DNA from: CAZDXJ01 sp050303615
GTDB taxonomy: Bacteria > Pseudomonadota > Gammaproteobacteria > Methylococcales > Methylomonadaceae
Direction of reading: 5' to 3'
Length of the DNA: 7,806 nucleotides
Assembly (NCBI GenBank): GCA_050303615.1
Contig: JBNLCC010000037.1
Location: 1-7,806, forward strand
Shown: positions 5,576 to 7,806 of the stretch, in pieces
Layout of the letters: each line of letters starts with the position of its first letter
Numbering within the stretch: position 1 is the first letter of the stretch
The notes under the pieces: generated by a model
What the model was told of the DNA's origin: nothing
Database searches by the model: none
What the model saw: only the letters and a program-made list of their open reading frames with translations
Program-made: the position numbers and the translations under genes

Positions 5576-7350
5576 CGATAAATTCCGGACAACGGGGTGG
5601 TTCCCCCATCCCTATCACGGGAATGGATGCGGCGGTGTATATTACCGCCGGCGAAATTGTGAAATGCACTGTTTTCGAACAGTCCGAGCATGGGGCCGGT
5701 CTGCTCAGTGACGCATATCTGCCTGACCTACAGCCGGGTATTGAAATTACCTTATCGATGCGAACCGGTATTCATACCAATACCCGCCGGGCGCTCGTCA
5801 GTTGGGTTGAAGATAACGTCACACCAATGCGTCTGGGTGTGGAATTTATCGATCATATCGGCCTGACTCCGGAAAATCATCGACTGGATGTCGAAAAAAT
5901 CCGGGTTGATCCGGTCTGCGCGCTAAGAATTCCGGCGGCCGTCGCTTTACGACGCAGGATTTTGCCGTTTCTGCAAACGGATAAAGTGCTGCACGTAGCT
6001 TGCACCGAAATAAAAAATGCCGGCATGGCGAATTCTATCGAACGCATGCTGAAAGCGACGGTCTGCCTTTGGCATGTCGATGCCGGCAAGTTGGATAAGG
6101 TGCTAAAAAATATTTACGGCAATGCCGCTCCCCAAACGGCCCCGTCAATGCCAACTGCAAATGTAAAATCCGCGGACAAAAACAATGCCGTTGCCGATTT
6201 AGGCGACAGCCTGCTTTATGCCGCATTTGTCCGGGAAGCGTCGGATATTCATATCGACCCCGGACATCAAGGTGCGCGCATCAGGTTCAGAGTCGACGGC
6301 CAATTGGAATTTTACGAAAAGATTAAAAAGGATATGTACACCGAATTGAGCAGCCGCCTGAAAGTGATGGCAGGTTTGGATATCGCCGAAAAACGCGCAC
6401 CCCAGGACGGACGGTTTACCCACTATTTCCCCGGCAGCAACCGACGTGTGGATATTCGCCTGGCAACGCTGCCGACCAAATACGGTGAGCGCATTACCAT
6501 GCGTTTGCTAGCGGTGCAGACCGCTGCGCTGACGTTGGACAAACTGGGCTTTAGCGCCGTGCATCAACAGATGATAGAGAGTTTTTTGCACCGCCTGCAG
6601 GGCATGATGATCTTGACCGGGCCAACCGGCAGCGGCAAGACCACTACCTTGTATGCCGCGATTCGTTTGCTATTGCAGGAGCGCAACGTCAACATCATCA
6701 CCGTCGAGGATCCGATCGAATATGAAATCGACGGCGTCGCGCAATGCGAAGTGGATCATACCGGAGAGAAAGTGGATTTTGCCAAGGCATTGCGCAGTAT
6801 TTTGCGCCACGACCCGGATGTGGTGATGATCGGCGAGATACGCGACAAGGAAACCGCCGATATCGCCATTAAAGCAGCACTTACCGGACACATGGTGTTC
6901 GGTACGCTACATACCAATTCCGCCGCGGCTTCAATCACCCGGCTAATCGACATGGGGGTCAAGCCTTATTTAGTGGCCGCCGCCCTGCGCCTTACCGTGG
7001 CGCAAAGATTACTCAGGCGGCTATGTCAATTCTGCCGCATTGCCAGACCTTTAACCGAAATGGAAGCCATAGCCATCGACCGACCGGAACTGGGCGGTAT
7101 TACGATTTATGACGCCTGTGGCTGCGTCTATTGCGGCAATAAAGGCTATGCCGGACGTATCGGCTTGTATGAATTATTGGAGTTGCGCGAGGAATGGGCA
7201 AGAGCGGTCGCCGAGGGGGAAAAAGAAGGTGAACTGTTGAGAAAGATGCGCGCAGCAGGCGTTAAAAGCCTGGTTCAGGACGCTATCGACAAGTTGATCG
7301 CAGGGGATACCTCTTATCAGGAAGTATTGCAGATTGCTTCGTCGTGGTAG
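5566..7350 (+). CDS. gspE: GspE/PilB-family secretion ATPase with PilZ-like N-terminus
   Basis: This is a 594-residue cytoplasmic hexameric ATPase that powers pilin insertion into the filament. The catalytic motifs are all intact: Walker A GPTGSGKT (352-359), Asp box VEDPIEY (380-386), Walker B region DPDVVMIGEIRD (416-427) and His box GTLHTN (446-451). A zinc-type tetracysteine is formed by Cys487/Cys490 and Cys520/Cys523. Residues about 118-184 resemble the usual GspE N2 domain (IP...ALRRRILPF...). Residues about 20-97 look PilZ-like (EQSEHGAG at 38-45, LGVEFI at 90-95) but lack an RxxxR motif and have Glu in place of the first Asp/Asn of D/NxSxxG, so c-di-GMP binding is doubtful. ATG 5566 is chosen because GGGAG (5553-5557) lies 8 nt upstream; the frame is open to 5359, but only inside the GspM-like gene. 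GspE, PilB and MshE are not separable on this evidence. Confidence 0.95.
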   Translation: MDVAINSGQRGGSPIPITGMDAAVYITAGEIVKCTVFEQSEHGAGLLSDAYLPDLQPGIEITLSMRTGIHTNTRRALVSWVEDNVTPMRLGVEFIDHIGLTPENHRLDVEKIRVDPVCALRIPAAVALRRRILPFLQTDKVLHVACTEIKNAGMANSIERMLKATVCLWHVDAGKLDKVLKNIYGNAAPQTAPSMPTANVKSADKNNAVADLGDSLLYAAFVREASDIHIDPGHQGARIRFRVDGQLEFYEKIKKDMYTELSSRLKVMAGLDIAEKRAPQDGRFTHYFPGSNRRVDIRLATLPTKYGERITMRLLAVQTAALTLDKLGFSAVHQQMIESFLHRLQGMMILTGPTGSGKTTTLYAAIRLLLQERNVNIITVEDPIEYEIDGVAQCEVDHTGEKVDFAKALRSILRHDPDVVMIGEIRDKETADIAIKAALTGHMVFGTLHTNSAAASITRLIDMGVKPYLVAAALRLTVAQRLLRRLCQFCRIARPLTEMEAIAIDRPELGGITIYDACGCVYCGNKGYAGRIGLYELLELREEWARAVAEGEKEGELLRKMRAAGVKSLVQDAIDKLIAGDTSYQEVLQIASSW

Positions 7351-7369
7351 TGAGGGTTAATGATGCCGA

Positions 7370-7438
7370 ATGATTTTTTTATTTCCCATCACCCAATCCT
7401 CCCCTAAGTAAGGGAGTGGGGTACGAAAATAACATCAT
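7370..7438. repeat. Imperfect palindromic repeat in the gspE-gspF gap
   Basis: ATGAT (7370-7374) pairs with ATCAT (7434-7438), and TTATTT (7379-7384) with AAATAA (7427-7432). An inner GC part has CTCCC (7399-7403) with GGGAG (7412-7416) and CCC/GGG flanks. It fills most of the first half of the 160-bp gap between the ATPase and platform genes. The core is a loose relative of the CCCTCTCCCT/AGGGAGAGGG repeat. It may lower readthrough into gspF but has no terminal T run on the + strand. Confidence 0.5.
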
Positions 7439-7510
7439 GCGATAACAGATTCGCTGCTGACTTAACCAACAATAAAAATCAAATCGAAAAATAAATTTGT
7501 AGTTAATTCC

Positions 7511-7806
7511 ATGCCTTTTTTTAGTTATACAGCCAGAGACCGTAGCGGACAGCAGACTGCCGACAGCATTGAAAGTGACAGCCGCGATGTGGCGATAATG
7601 TCGTTGCGCCAACAAGGACTGCTGGTGCTGCAAATCGCCGAGGTAAAAAGTGACCAAAACCAGGAAAAGAATTTCAGTCTGAATCCACTGCAGTACCGAT
7701 CCATCAGGCTTTACGACATTGAGCGCGCCTTTCATGAATTGGCGGTGATGCTGCGCAGCGGCATCAGTGTGCTCGATGCCCTGGAGATGATTCGCAAGCA
7801 CAGCCG
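7511..7806 (+). CDS. gspF: GspF/PilC-family inner-membrane platform protein, N-terminal part
   Basis: The first 98 residues are visible; the gene runs off the window. The start MPFFSYTARDRSGQQ and the following VAIMSLRQQGLLVLQI match the typical GspF/PilC N-terminus (F-x-Y-x-A-x-D-x-x-G, then xxLRxxGxxxxxI). The region near the end, IERAFHELAVMLRSGISVLDALEMI, is the hallmark start of the first T2SSF cytoplasmic domain. GspF is the polytopic membrane protein turned by the GspE hexamer to extrude pilin. ATG 7511 is the natural start; the 50 bp before it are AT-rich and contain no good ribosome binding site. The 160-bp gap after gspE is unusual for this pair and holds a palindromic repeat, so a separate promoter is possible. 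Confidence 0.92.
   Translation, partial: MPFFSYTARDRSGQQTADSIESDSRDVAIMSLRQQGLLVLQIAEVKSDQNQEKNFSLNPLQYRSIRLYDIERAFHELAVMLRSGISVLDALEMIRKHS

Noticed and set aside
7379..7801. A 140-residue frame on the minus strand
   Set aside because: It is antisense to the clear gspF start, and its C-terminal residues are encoded by the palindromic repeat.
1..7806. CRISPR arrays, tRNA or rRNA genes, and transposase genes
   Set aside because: No regularly spaced direct repeats, cloverleaf sequence, rRNA-like stretch or transposase motif was seen on either strand.

Overview
The window looks like accessory or chromosomal DNA of a proteobacterium, most likely a gammaproteobacterium. Its dispersed palindromic repeats (GTTCCCACGC/GCGTGGGAA type and CCCTCTCCCT/AGGGAGAGGG type) are of a kind I associate with methanotroph-like and sulfur-oxidiser-like gammaproteobacterial genomes. 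That taxonomic placement is inference from memory of the repeat style, not something the sequence proves. All supported genes are on the + strand.

Layout: (1) Positions 1-585 hold the C-terminal part of a secreted-looking, Ala/Gly/Asp-rich protein of unknown function. (2) Positions 586-1373 are a long non-coding stretch with several hairpins, two of them good intrinsic terminator candidates, a 12-bp inverted repeat pair spanning 109 bp, and a REP-like hairpin. (3) Positions 1374-1952 and 2243-3559 encode two related prepilin-like proteins, separated by about 290 bp of palindromic repeat DNA. (4) Positions 3569-4948, 4949-5575 and 5566-7350 are a tightly packed trio: a PilM/PilN- or GspL-like protein with one membrane segment, a PilO/GspM-like bitopic protein, and a GspE/PilB-family secretion ATPase. 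(5) After a 160-bp gap with another palindrome, a GspF/PilC-like platform protein starts at 7511 and runs off the end.

Together these are the core of a type IV filament machine (type II secretion, type IV pilus or MSHA-like). The pilin-like substrates would be cleaved by a prepilin peptidase not present here. The L- and M-like proteins would form the inner-membrane platform that holds the ATPase, and GspF would be the membrane rotor. No secretin, GspC or prepilin peptidase is visible, so the system type cannot be settled from this window.

The most unusual features are a large second pilin-like protein carrying four tandem C-x6-W cysteine repeats plus a diverged fifth unit in a locally AT-rich stretch, an ATPase whose N-terminus resembles a PilZ domain that has lost its c-di-GMP residues, and an open reading frame that runs without a stop through repeat DNA into the second pilin-like gene.
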